A stretch of 64,000 bases of DNA. Origin: Marinoscillum sp965229915 (GTDB lineage Bacteria; Bacteroidota; Bacteroidia; Cytophagales; Cyclobacteriaceae). The DNA is taken from the NCBI RefSeq assembly GCF_965229915.1, contig NZ_CBDDJZ010000001.1, positions 2,604,001 through 2,668,000 of the forward strand, in the 5' to 3' direction. Under the pieces are notes generated by a model that worked only from the letters and a program-made list of their open reading frames with translations, did not search any database and was not told where the DNA came from. Every line of letters starts with the position of its first letter. The first letter of the stretch is position 1. Positions 52,553 through 62,800 of this stretch are shown here, piece by piece. Made by a program: the position numbers and the translations under genes.

Positions 52553-55500
52553 ATGAGAATAATTATCACCTGCCTGGCTGTAATCCTTTGCGCTCATTTC
52601 GGGTACGCTCAAGAGATGATGCTCAAAGGCAAAATCATTGATCAGCGGACCAATGAGCCCTTGGCTGGAGCTAAAGTTTCCACTGGTCCTGACAACTCCA
52701 CGCTGACCAATCAAAATGGAGAATTCCAGCTGGCCATCACAGATAGTTACCAAAGTGTGACCATCACTGCCGAAGGTTATACCACACAAACCATTTTCCT
52801 TGGAGGAAAAACCACTCTGGATCTACAAATGACCTCCACGACAGATTCCGATAAACAAGGCAATACACTTGGTAGCGATGACCTGGGCAACCAGCCTGTG
52901 GTAGACCTGGAGCAATCTACGCAAGGAAGAGCTGCTGGGGTGTTTGTACAGAATAGTGGTGGACAGCTTGGTCAGGGGACCAAAGTTAGAATCCGTGGTG
53001 GTTCTTCTCTTACTGGCTCCAACGACCCACTGTATGTGGTAGATGGTGTGCCTTTGACTTCAGATAATCAATCAGACATTGATCCATCCTCAGTGGAGTC
53101 CATTGAAATACTTAAAGATGCTGCTGCCACTGCTCTTTATGGATCAAGAGCTTCCAATGGTGTAGTGCTTATCACTACCAAAAAAGGTAAAAGTGGCAAG
53201 TTGAAAGCTGATATAGAGTATCAGTTTGGTATCAGTCAGGCACCAAGAAGACTCGACATGATGGACGCTGATCAGTACCGCATTTTGTTTTTTGAGTATA
53301 CCATCAGAGCACTGCTTAATAATCCTCTTCTCATTCCTGATGGAGAGATTTCAGCTACCAACTTGGGTGATTTTGTATCACGACAAAGCCTGGAGACCTG
53401 GTACAATGATCTGGTAGCACTTCGTGAGACTGCCATCAGCAATGGACAGGATGAACTCACCTATGCGTTCCCAAATGATGACGAAATTACGATCAGTACG
53501 AACAATCCAATTTTCCGAATCAACTACGATACAGACTGGCATGATAAAGCTTTTCGTACAGGTATTTCACAAAAAGGAAACGTAAACCTTTCAGGCGGCT
53601 CAGGCAAACAAAAAGTATTTACCAACTTCAATTACCTAAACCAGGAAGGTATACTGATCGGCAACTCCTACGAACGATTTGGGACGCGCCTCAACCTCAA
53701 TAGTGAGTGGAGCGATCGCATCAGCTCTAATATCAGTTTTGGGTATGCGCGCACTAGCAACAACAAGGTGCCAGATGAAGCCAATGATGGTAACCCTGTG
53801 CAAATGGTACTGCTGCCACCTGCAGACGAATCAGACCCCAATAACAATTATGTATTGCGAGTGAGGTCTTCTGAGTACAACCCTGAAACAGAAATCTACG
53901 GTTCTACTTACCTGGAGACAACCAATCGATTGAATGGAAATGCTTCCATTAACGTGGATCTTACTGATAATCTCACACTAAGTGTGGACGGAGGTCTGGA
54001 TTATCTCGATCTAAGAGACGAACGCAGACAAGGTCCAGCCACACAAGAAGGCACTCCAACAGGTTTCTCCCAACAGTCGACTGCTGAGGTCGTCAATTAC
54101 CTGTTCAACGGATCATTGGATTACAACAAAACAATTGGTGAGAACCAGCTGTCAGTTCTGGTCGGAACCTCCTACCAGAATTCTAACACTTTATATACCT
54201 TTCGGTCTGCACGCATCAACTCCATCTCCGATTTGGAGTCGCTCACCGAAAATGACCCATCCTTGCTGACAGTACCTGTGCCTGGATCTGCTTTTGCTTT
54301 CCTCTCGTTTTTTGGATCGGTGGGATATGACATTCAGAATAAATACTCCATACAGGTAAATGCTCGTGCTGATGGATCTTCGCGCTTTAGTGAAGAGAAC
54401 CAATTTGGGGTATTCCCAGCCATTGGTGCAGGATGGACCATTTCCAATGAGTCATTCCTGGCAGGAAACCCTACAGTGAGCTTCCTCAAACTAGACGCGA
54501 GTTTTGGTTTGTTAGGAAACACTCCTTTCGACGATTTCTTGTATCGGACCAACTATTTCAATGTGATCTATGGCAACAATAGTGGTATCCGTATCTCCAA
54601 CCTGGCCAACTCTCAGCTCAAATGGGAGTCCACGCAGCAGTTTGATTTATCACTAAGTTATGGCCTGATTAACAATCGAATCACTGGGTCAATCAGCTAT
54701 TATTTGAAAAACACTTCGGACCTACTATTTCCTGTTCCGGTCACCCAGACCTCAGGTTTTGGCAATGTGATCAAAAATGGCGGTCAGTTGCAAAACTCAG
54801 GAGTTGAGTTTGACATCACCTCCACGAATGTTGACAATGGTACATTTAGATGGTCCACAAGCTTCAACATTTCTACCAACAAAAATGAGATCAAGGATAT
54901 AGGAGGAACTCCTCTTATCTCAGGTGTCAATGCCTTTATAGAAGGAGAGCCAGCTGGGGTTTTCTATATGCCAAAATATATTGGAGTGAATCCAAATAAT
55001 GGTAAAGCCCAATACGAAGATGCCAATGGGCTGCCTCGTGAGGATTACGATTTCGTGTTGAGCAATGGTGGACGGCAGGTAGTTGGAAATCCCAACCCAA
55101 AATTCTATGGCGGATTTAGCAACAGCCTGAGCTACGGACCGGTAGACTTCAACTTCATGTTTCAGTTTGTGCAAGGAATAGATCTTTACTGGGAGTCTGG
55201 TGAAATCATTGCTAATAGCGGATATGGCCTTTACAACCAAACCAATGATCAGGAAAACAGATGGTACGCTCCTGGTGACAATGCGGATTATCCAGTGCTG
55301 GACCCAGCTGTGGAAACCCCAAATCCATCCAGCAGATGGATAGTGGATGGAAGCTACATCCGGTTGAAAACAGTCACTTTATCATACAATGTACCGGTCA
55401 ACTTTGGTTCGCTTTCCATATATGTAGGTGGTCAAAACCTGTTTACCATCACGGATTACCCGGGATTTGATGCTGATGTGTCTTACTCAGACCCAGCTGG

Positions 55501-55594
55501 TGGGGCATTTGCCGCCAATATCAACCGTGGTATAGACTTCTTCTCTACGCCGCAACCTAGAATATTTACTACAGGAGTTAAAATCGGATTTTAG
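52553..55594 (+). CDS. SusC/RagA-family TonB-dependent outer-membrane transporter
   Basis: From ATG 52553 this is 1013 residues. A signal peptide (MRIIITCLAVILCAHFGYAQ) precedes a CarboxypepD_reg-like domain (LKGKIIDQRTNEPLAGAKVS). The plug domain shows GQGTKVRIRGGSSLTGSNDP, YVVDGVPL and SVESIEILKDAAATALYGSR, and a long beta-barrel ends in PRIFTTGVKIGF. SusC proteins import glycans or peptides across the outer membrane with TonB energy and a SusD lid, which is the next gene. No hydrolase or anti-sigma gene adjoins. Frame start 52508 is possible but adds a non-signal leader. Confidence 0.96.
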   Translation: MRIIITCLAVILCAHFGYAQEMMLKGKIIDQRTNEPLAGAKVSTGPDNSTLTNQNGEFQLAITDSYQSVTITAEGYTTQTIFLGGKTTLDLQMTSTTDSDKQGNTLGSDDLGNQPVVDLEQSTQGRAAGVFVQNSGGQLGQGTKVRIRGGSSLTGSNDPLYVVDGVPLTSDNQSDIDPSSVESIEILKDAAATALYGSRASNGVVLITTKKGKSGKLKADIEYQFGISQAPRRLDMMDADQYRILFFEYTIRALLNNPLLIPDGEISATNLGDFVSRQSLETWYNDLVALRETAISNGQDELTYAFPNDDEITISTNNPIFRINYDTDWHDKAFRTGISQKGNVNLSGGSGKQKVFTNFNYLNQEGILIGNSYERFGTRLNLNSEWSDRISSNISFGYARTSNNKVPDEANDGNPVQMVLLPPADESDPNNNYVLRVRSSEYNPETEIYGSTYLETTNRLNGNASINVDLTDNLTLSVDGGLDYLDLRDERRQGPATQEGTPTGFSQQSTAEVVNYLFNGSLDYNKTIGENQLSVLVGTSYQNSNTLYTFRSARINSISDLESLTENDPSLLTVPVPGSAFAFLSFFGSVGYDIQNKYSIQVNARADGSSRFSEENQFGVFPAIGAGWTISNESFLAGNPTVSFLKLDASFGLLGNTPFDDFLYRTNYFNVIYGNNSGIRISNLANSQLKWESTQQFDLSLSYGLINNRITGSISYYLKNTSDLLFPVPVTQTSGFGNVIKNGGQLQNSGVEFDITSTNVDNGTFRWSTSFNISTNKNEIKDIGGTPLISGVNAFIEGEPAGVFYMPKYIGVNPNNGKAQYEDANGLPREDYDFVLSNGGRQVVGNPNPKFYGGFSNSLSYGPVDFNFMFQFVQGIDLYWESGEIIANSGYGLYNQTNDQENRWYAPGDNADYPVLDPAVETPNPSSRWIVDGSYIRLKTVTLSYNVPVNFGSLSIYVGGQNLFTITDYPGFDADVSYSDPAGGAFAANINRGIDFFSTPQPRIFTTGVKIGF

Positions 55595-55596
55595 TC

Positions 55597-57126
55597 ATGA
55601 AAAAGTATTATCCATATATCATCATCGCCATCATCTCGCTGAGCAGCTCATGTAGTAGTCTGCTAGACGTGGAGGCAGAAAATACCATCAGTGGCAACGT
55701 GCTCACTGATGCAGAAACCATACAAAAAGCACTTACCGGGTGCTACTACACTTTTAACGGGATCAGTGATGGGACCGAAGGTGGAGAGCTCATGGGAGGT
55801 GATTTCATTATCATTCCCGAACTGCTGGCCAGAGTGTCGCCCAATGGAGCTCAAGAGTACGCCTGGCAGACCATTCTAGCACCAAACTCTTATCGAAACT
55901 TCGTGAATAAGGAGGTAATAGAAAGCAATGATCGAGTAGCCACCAACTGGCGTAAAGCTTTTGAAGTCTTCAACCTGCTGAATAACATCCTGGCCAATGT
56001 GGATGTGATTACCGATACCAATGAGCGCAACAGGATTCAAGGTGAAGCTTTGGCAATGCGTGGGATTTTGCTTTTTGAAATGGTCGTGCTCTGGGCACCA
56101 CAATACGATGCTACAGGAGTAGATCCGGCTTCAGATGATGCGTTTCCATTCACCACAGAGCCAATTACAGATATTAATGAAATCCCAAAATTGAGCTCGG
56201 CTGATATCAAAACAATCGATCAGATCTATGATCAGGCCGAAGCGGATTTGAGTCAGGCTTCCGGTCTATTGGAGTCATTTGGCACCAATGGAACTAGCCT
56301 TTCCTACTTTGCTTGTCAGGCATATCTTGCTAAACTCAGCCTTCAAAAGGGTGAGTTCGGCGATGCAGAAGATTACGCTGATGAGGTCATTTCTAGCGGT
56401 GAGTATTCTCTTGCTTCAAATTCGTTGCTGGCATTTAACAACAACAGCAACAGCAGTGAAGACATCTATGCCATCCAGCAAACCCTGGCCAACAATGTAG
56501 GTGATAGAAGTAGCGGCTATGGACTAACAGCTTATTTTTCTTCATTGACTGAAAGTGGAATAGGAGTCTACAGACTGTTTAGCCCTACTTTCTTTAACCC
56601 AAATAGCTGGCACAATTCACCAAACTTTGAAGCTGCTGATCTGCGTGGATCCATTGACCTGAGCGTGGATGAAAACACCACTAGCAGTCAGATTACTACC
56701 GCATACTACAAGAGTGTGGTGGATAATTTTGATGAAGCGGTTTCCACTTCTAAATACACCAGCAGTGAACACGTACTACCTATCATCCGATTGGCAGAAA
56801 TGTACCTCATACGTGCAGAGGCTAATTATACCAATCTAGGCGATGTTTTAACTCCACAGGCACTAGCTGACCTCAATGCGATCCGAACTAGAGCAGGAAT
56901 AGCTGAACTGACACTTGCTGACTTCCCAGATCAGGCAGCATTCTTTGACAGCCTGGTAGTGGAGCGCACCAGAGAGTTTATGCACGAAGGAATGCTGCTC
57001 GAAGATCTGAAAAGATGGGGAGGATTTATCGGAAGTGCTGTAACTTCGGCTAGTGAATACGATCCGTGGGACGAAGAGTTTGTGCTCCCTATCCCTAGAT
57101 CGGAAAGAGATACGTGGACTGACTAA
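55597..57126 (+). CDS. SusD/RagB-family nutrient-binding lipoprotein
   Basis: This 509-residue protein starts two bases after the susC-like gene. It has a lipoprotein signal with lipobox LSSSC, TPR-like helices (GEALAMRGILLFEMVVLW; AYLAKLSLQKGEFGDAEDYA), and the typical C-terminal RAGIAELTLADFP and ERTREFMHEGMLLEDLKRWGGF. SusD-type proteins form the lid that captures substrate for the SusC pore. The substrate is not deducible; neighbouring LamG proteins hint at glycans. Confidence 0.95.
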   Translation: MKKYYPYIIIAIISLSSSCSSLLDVEAENTISGNVLTDAETIQKALTGCYYTFNGISDGTEGGELMGGDFIIIPELLARVSPNGAQEYAWQTILAPNSYRNFVNKEVIESNDRVATNWRKAFEVFNLLNNILANVDVITDTNERNRIQGEALAMRGILLFEMVVLWAPQYDATGVDPASDDAFPFTTEPITDINEIPKLSSADIKTIDQIYDQAEADLSQASGLLESFGTNGTSLSYFACQAYLAKLSLQKGEFGDAEDYADEVISSGEYSLASNSLLAFNNNSNSSEDIYAIQQTLANNVGDRSSGYGLTAYFSSLTESGIGVYRLFSPTFFNPNSWHNSPNFEAADLRGSIDLSVDENTTSSQITTAYYKSVVDNFDEAVSTSKYTSSEHVLPIIRLAEMYLIRAEANYTNLGDVLTPQALADLNAIRTRAGIAELTLADFPDQAAFFDSLVVERTREFMHEGMLLEDLKRWGGFIGSAVTSASEYDPWDEEFVLPIPRSERDTWTD

Positions 57127-57152
57127 GATTTTACCTATTACCAACTAACCTG

Positions 57153-57180
57153 AAGAGGCCTCTTTTGAGGCCTTTTCTCT
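57153..57180 (+). terminator. Rho-independent terminator after the susD-like gene
   Basis: A 10-bp stem (one G-T pair) AAGAGGCCTC / GAGGCCTTTT with a TTTT loop is followed by CTCTTTT. It ends the susCD transcript just before the convergent response-regulator gene. Confidence 0.88.
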
Positions 57181-57181
57181 T

Positions 57182-57880
57182 TTATAACGTCACCAAAAAG
57201 GCCTGGAGATCGGCTTTATAAGCCTTACCAATAGGCAGCTGGTGATCTCCAAGGTGAACCATACCTTCGGTGATGATATCAATCCGTTCAAAATTGATGA
57301 GGTACGACTTATGGATGCGCAAAAAGCCTTTATCTGCCAGCTTCTCCTCGGTCTTTTTCAATGTATGCGCCAGAATAAATGGTCCCTTGTCCGAATACAC
57401 GCGACAGTAGTTGTCATCCGCCTCCAAATAGATAATCTCAGATGGCAGTATTGCCACCAGGTCCTGATTGTTTTTGACAAATAACTTGGAAGACTCGAAC
57501 CGCTCTACCGTTTTGCGCTTCTTTAGCAAAGCCAGATCAATATTGATTTTCAGGTCTTCTTCATCAAAGGGTTTTAGTACATAAGCTGCTGGAAAGGTAT
57601 GTTTAGCCCGCTCTACAGTAGGCTTGTCATAAAATGAAGTAATGTAAATAAACTGAATATGGAGCTCTGTATATAGCTTTTGACCCAGGTCTATTCCGTC
57701 TTTGTCACCATCCAGATTGATATCAAGTAACGTCAAGTCTGGTTGTAACCGACTAATCTCAGCAATTGCCTTTTCATAATTAGAAGCCTGACCAACCACT
57801 TCATGTCCTAGATCTTCCACACAAAACACCAGGTCTTGCCGAATTATTGGTTCATCTTCTACGATATAAATGCTTGCCAT
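57182..57880 (-). CDS. LytTR-family response regulator
   Basis: This 232-residue protein has a receiver domain (1-120) with the acidic pocket IVEDEP, phospho-acceptor Asp53 in LTLLDINLDG, and the Lys in AAYVLKPFDEEDL. A LytTR DNA-binding domain follows (about 130-232: EIIYLEADDNYCRVYSDKG, FLRIHKSYLINFERID). Phosphorylated by the upstream histidine kinase (one-base TAATG overlap), it likely controls nearby surface genes. It sits convergent to the susD-like gene. Confidence 0.95.
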   Translation of the reverse strand: MASIYIVEDEPIIRQDLVFCVEDLGHEVVGQASNYEKAIAEISRLQPDLTLLDINLDGDKDGIDLGQKLYTELHIQFIYITSFYDKPTVERAKHTFPAAYVLKPFDEEDLKINIDLALLKKRKTVERFESSKLFVKNNQDLVAILPSEIIYLEADDNYCRVYSDKGPFILAHTLKKTEEKLADKGFLRIHKSYLINFERIDIITEGMVHLGDHQLPIGKAYKADLQAFLVTL

Positions 57881-59745
57881 TATGCCAGTTTATAGTTGGA
57901 AATACGAATTAAAAACCGGGTGCCATTTTCCTGTACGGACTCTACTGTGGCATTGAGTTTCTCTGCCAGAGAATCAATAAGTGTCATCCCAAAAGAGCCT
58001 TCGGACTTGCGCGATGAGTCCATACCGACTCCATTGTCTGCTACTTCCAGCATCAATGTCTCAGCTTCCTGAAGCAAGCTAATCTTCAAAGCTCCTTTTT
58101 CATTTTCAGGAAAGGCATATTTCAAGGAATTGGTGAGCAGTTCATTCAGAATTAAACCCAATGGAATGGCAGTATCAATATCGAGATTAATAGATGCAAC
58201 ATTCTTATCAACTGTGATTCGTTCATCTTTGATTTTATAAGAAGTGAGTAAGGCACGAGTCAAATTGTCAATGTACTCAGGCATATTAATACCTTCTATG
58301 TTTTCCTGCTGATAGAGTTTCTGGTGAATCAATGCCATGGATTTCACACGATTTCTCCCTTCCTGCACGGCATCTATTGCACTCTTATCTTTAATGAATC
58401 GAGCCTGCAGGTTGAGCAAACTAGAAATGATTTGTAGGTTATTTTTAACCCGATGATGGATTTCCTTTAATAGCACTTCTCGTTCGTGAAGAGCTTTGGA
58501 TATCGTTCCGTTCTTATCTGTAAGTATCCTATTGAACTTGGACTTTTGGCTGAATTGCCAGAGAACCAACCCAACCACAATCAGCAGGGTAACAATTGCT
58601 ACCAGATACAGCATTCTTTCTGAGGCTTGTTTTTCCAGCTGTAACTCATTCTGTTCGTTTTTCAGTGCAAGGGTCTCTATTTCACGCTCCTTTTTCTCAG
58701 TCTCGTATTTTTTCTCCAGTTCATTCAGCGCATTGATTGCTTCCGTATTTACCAGAGAGTCCTTATACACCATATAGTCCTCATGCGCGGCTAATGCACG
58801 TCTATAATCCCCTTGGATCTGATACGCCGTATACAGCAGGTGGTGTGCGTCCCTAATATGCGAAATCATTTTGCGCTCTGTTGCTTCTGCTAATAGTTGT
58901 GAGGCTAGGCCAATAGCTTCCTTGGTGTGACCAGCCTGGTTTTGCATCTTGGATAAGTTTGCCAATGCAGAAAGATTCACTTCTATGTTGACTGTTGGGT
59001 CAACGATAAGCTCCTTATACGTTTTTTCTGCATTCTGTAGTTGATTCTGGCGTTCATAAATCTCTGCTAGATTGAGCTTGTTGAATCCACGCAAATAATC
59101 CACGTGATGTTCGTCGATGTATTTAGCAGCTTCTTTATGAGCCAAGATAGCTTCTTCCCATTTTCCTTCGTTATCCGCAATCAGAGCAAGCCCCACATAG
59201 CTATATGCCAGCTGATCACCATCGTCAAGTTCCTTTGCACGTGCAATACTTCTTTCTGTAAATTCACGAGCCTTATCCAGCTGACCCATATCAAAATAAA
59301 TTCCCGAAAGGTTGTTGATGATTGACGCCTCAAAACGAACACTTGGCGTGTCCTTCTTGTCCTGAAGTATGTTTAAGGCTTTAAGGAAATTATCCAGAGA
59401 CTCCTGGTTTTGACCTGCTCGTCGCTGCACATTTCCAAGACCATTGTATGCGCGAGCAAGCTGATAGTGCTGACCATCACCTGCTACTTCTATCAACTTG
59501 TGGAAATATCCCTGTGCGGAATCAGCCGAACCAAGCATTCCATAAGAAATACCGAAATTCAAAAGGTACTCCCCAAAAAGTGAGTCAGAGTAATTCTGAT
59601 CCAGATTTACCTGATTCAATAGTAGCAATCGTTCATTAGGATTTTTTACGGTGTCTAGCGCGGATAGTGTTTCTTTCATTGATTGGCCACAGACGGACAA
59701 AGCAATGAAGCTGCTAATGCAAGCGATAACAATTCTAGGGCTCAT
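57880..59745 (-). CDS. TPR sensor histidine kinase (HisKA_2 type)
   Basis: From ATG 59745 this is about 621 residues. A signal or membrane segment (RIVIACISSFIALSVCGQS) leads a periplasmic TPR array (LARAYNGLGNVQRRAGQNQESLDNF and several more). A coiled coil comes before one membrane helix (MLYLVAIVTLLIVVGLVLWQF). The HisKA_2 box holds LLKEIHHRVKNNLQIISSLL, and the ATPase domain has NELLTNSLKYAFPE (N box), VADNGVGMD (G1) and GSFGMTLIDSLAEKL. It should autophosphorylate and pass phosphate to the LytTR regulator. A longer TTG start at 59778 would lie inside a palindrome. Confidence 0.94.
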   Translation of the reverse strand: MSPRIVIACISSFIALSVCGQSMKETLSALDTVKNPNERLLLLNQVNLDQNYSDSLFGEYLLNFGISYGMLGSADSAQGYFHKLIEVAGDGQHYQLARAYNGLGNVQRRAGQNQESLDNFLKALNILQDKKDTPSVRFEASIINNLSGIYFDMGQLDKAREFTERSIARAKELDDGDQLAYSYVGLALIADNEGKWEEAILAHKEAAKYIDEHHVDYLRGFNKLNLAEIYERQNQLQNAEKTYKELIVDPTVNIEVNLSALANLSKMQNQAGHTKEAIGLASQLLAEATERKMISHIRDAHHLLYTAYQIQGDYRRALAAHEDYMVYKDSLVNTEAINALNELEKKYETEKKEREIETLALKNEQNELQLEKQASERMLYLVAIVTLLIVVGLVLWQFSQKSKFNRILTDKNGTISKALHEREVLLKEIHHRVKNNLQIISSLLNLQARFIKDKSAIDAVQEGRNRVKSMALIHQKLYQQENIEGINMPEYIDNLTRALLTSYKIKDERITVDKNVASINLDIDTAIPLGLILNELLTNSLKYAFPENEKGALKISLLQEAETLMLEVADNGVGMDSSRKSEGSFGMTLIDSLAEKLNATVESVQENGTRFLIRISNYKLA

Positions 59746-59756
59746 AAATAAGGCAG

Positions 59757-59778
59757 TTGGGTAATCGAATTTACCCAA
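59757..59778. promoter_or_regulatory. Perfect 8-bp inverted repeat just upstream of the histidine kinase
   Basis: TTGGGTAA-TCGAAT-TTACCCAA. On the minus strand its centre includes TAAATTCG (59773-59766), one mismatch from the -7 consensus, 12 or more bases upstream of the kinase ATG. It could be an operator for the two-component operon. Confidence 0.4.
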
Positions 59779-59789
59779 TTTTCATTATC

Positions 59790-59822
59790 AAAAACGAAAA
59801 AAGGCCCCAAAAGAGGCCTTTT
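59790..59822 (-). terminator. Rho-independent terminator of the second giant surface gene
   Basis: On the minus strand the stem AAAAGGCC / GGCCTTTT with an 8-base loop is followed by a T-rich run (TTCGTTTTTG). It lies 30 bases after the stop of the giant gene and ahead of the kinase gene. Confidence 0.85.
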
Positions 59823-59851
59823 AATGATATCACCTGTTTTAATATGGTTTG

Positions 59852-62800
59852 TTAATGATGCTTCACGTAGACTTTGAAGGTGGTGATCTTAGCTGCCCCT
59901 TCGCTGGTGTCTACGAAGTTGAGCAGGTAGATGCCGCCACTCACGCCGCTCACATCAAAGGTCAACTCTTTGTCATAGCCCTTCTCGATCACCTGCTGGC
60001 TGACCACATTGCCCTCCAGGTCGATCAACCGTACCTCCACCGTAGCACTCATCAGCTTGCTGTAGCTGATCTGCACATAGTTGTCTGCTGGGTTCGGGTA
60101 CACGCTCAGGTCTTTGAAGTATTTCCGGTAAAAGCCCAACCGCTCGATCTTCTCTACCACAATCCCATCTTCGGTAACCGTAGCCTGTAGCACCAGCACC
60201 TCATCTTCTATGCCATCGCCTCCAATCGTAAACTCTACATACGAGTCCGGATCCATCGGGATACCCGGATACTCGATGTTGAAGCGATACTTGCCGTCTT
60301 CCAGTCCCGTAAACTCAAACCTTCCCTCGTCATCTGACTGTACATACGCATACAGCACATACTCGCCCTCTTCATCTTCCTGATCCGTTCTACCCTTAGG
60401 CACAAACCGCCTCACCGAACAACCCGCTCGCTTCACTTTCCTTCGTGCATCGATCCGATCTCCACTATCCACTGGCTTGTCCGGTAGGTCTGCCTCTACG
60501 CCCCCTTCTATCTTCGCTCCTACTGTCCCCGGTGGTGGTGGAATCTGTGCCATCAACAGCTCTTCTGAAAAGTCCTCGCGAAGCTCGATCGTGTCAGCCT
60601 CCGTCCACAAGTCGGTGTTCGAATAGTAGGTCGGAAGGTACTCATCCAGATCATCCGGTGCTACAGCTATCAGGTAGTCCGCCAGCAGCAGCTCCTCAAA
60701 CAAGAAGCCTGTGCCCGCACCTCGTACCGTCTGGATCGTGTCATACCCCGAACTCGTTTTTGTCGCTTTCAGTGCATAGGCCTCTCCGTCTATAAACGGC
60801 TGGCCATCCAGATCCAATGCCGTGAACTCCAGGTTCGCTGTGGCCATCACCACCGTGGAGCGGACCGTCAGCGTCAGGTTCGGTACCAAAGTGCTCGTCA
60901 CCGTAGCACGGTATCTACCCTGCGTCTCATAGCTCAGTGATGGAATGTCTATGGTAGAAGCGCTGTTGTCTAGTTGGGCTGTGTCCAGATCGTTTTCCAG
61001 CGTCCAGCTGTACACATTCGCCGTACCGCCTACTGTCGCTTTTACCTGGTAGGTGCTGCCTACCGGGATCGTGTCTCGTACTGCTGTACCTACCAACCTC
61101 TGGTCGCCATAGCTGAACGTCGGGGCCGCAAGGTCCATGTTCTTCTCCAGGTCATCAAACTCCAGGTTGTTACCGCTGATGTCCAATGTCGTCAGGTTCG
61201 ATAGTCTTGAGAAGTCCGGTACCGTCGAGATCCGGTTGCCTCCCAAATCAATAGTGGTCAGCCCCTGGATGTCCAGGATGTCTCGTGGCAACGTGCCCGT
61301 GATGTTGAAGTCCGGTAGTTCCAGACCTACCACTCGTTCTGGGTCCGTACTGATCGCTACTCCTTCCCAGGCAGTCTGGTCGGTTTCCTCGTCCCAGTTA
61401 TTGCCCGTCCAGTCCCAACTAGCTCCATTCATCTTGGTGTAGATGTTTCTAAGCGCCGCAAAGTCTCTTTCCAGTGATGAGACCTTCAGCACAATAGGCT
61501 GGGTCGTCAATGTGCCAGTTACTGTGCTGTTGGTTACCTCTGCATAGTAAGCTCCCTCATCACTAAAGTCACTGATCGACAATGTCCAGCTACCTCCGGT
61601 CTCGCTTACTGCACTAACCTCTCCGCTAACCAAATCCTGCTTAAACCAGCTATAGCTGTTCGCACTACCACTGATCGTTCGGTCGATCAGGTAATCGGTG
61701 CCCTGTTGCTCCAACGTCTCTATGTAGGTACTCACGCTATCCTGTGGCAGGTAATCAAAGTTCGTTACTCCTGCATTCGCCTCCAGTGAGCCAAACTCCA
61801 GTCGGTTGTTAGTAACTGTCAGTGTTGTCAGGCTCGTTAAGCTGGTCAATGCCGGGATGCTCGTGATCTGGTTATCACTTAAGTCCAGGTTCGTTAACGA
61901 TTCCAGTCCTACCGTGATCTCTGGAAAGTCTCCTGTCAGGTTTTGATCGGTCAGATCCAGGCCGGTCACTCGTGTATCGGTCATCGTCACGCCACTCCAA
62001 TCCGGTAGGTTCGCCCCACTCATCCAGTTGTTGTTCGTCCAGTTCGATCCATCCAAAGCATCATAGATACTCATCAGGGCTAAAGAATCAAGCACCGTGT
62101 TCGGGTCCAATAGGGTGGTCACGCTGATCACGTTACTATTCTCTGAAATGTCTGAAGATGGATAAACGGCTCTGACTCGATAGTAGTACGTCTGGCCATA
62201 AGTCAGCCCTAGCACTACCAGGCCAGTCTCGCTTGCATTCACACTCAGGTTGTCATAGCCACTCAGGTTACTGCCAAAGCCTGCATCAGCTGATACATCT
62301 ACCTGATAGCTCTCTACTCCTGCACGGGCATTCCACTGCGCGGTGAAGCCAAAGTAACCCACTTCACTCGCTGCGATCGCTGTAGGTGCCCCAGGTAAAA
62401 TCGTCAGTTCATCTGTTGTACTGTCGCTGCCCGTATTGCCGGCCTCATCGGTAGCTGTTACTGCTACATCATAAGTGCCTACAGCCAAAGATGCTATCGT
62501 GCCTTGTGCCAGGGCCCAAGTGCCATCTCCATTGTTTGTAGCAGTATAGCTGCCTCCGTCTACAATTACCTCAACCACAGCACTCGTGTCATTTACTGTC
62601 CCGCTTAAGGAAGGCCGGTCCTGAAGGGTTTCCACACTGTCCACTGCCACTGCTGGAGAGGTCAAATCGATGGTAATCACAGCAGTGGTGGTGTCCGCAT
62701 TACCGGTAGGGTCTGTAGCAATTGCTTCAACGGTGTAGACTCCCTCGCTCAAATCTGCAATAGAGCCTTGAGCCAGGGTCCACGTGCTATCCCCGTTGTT

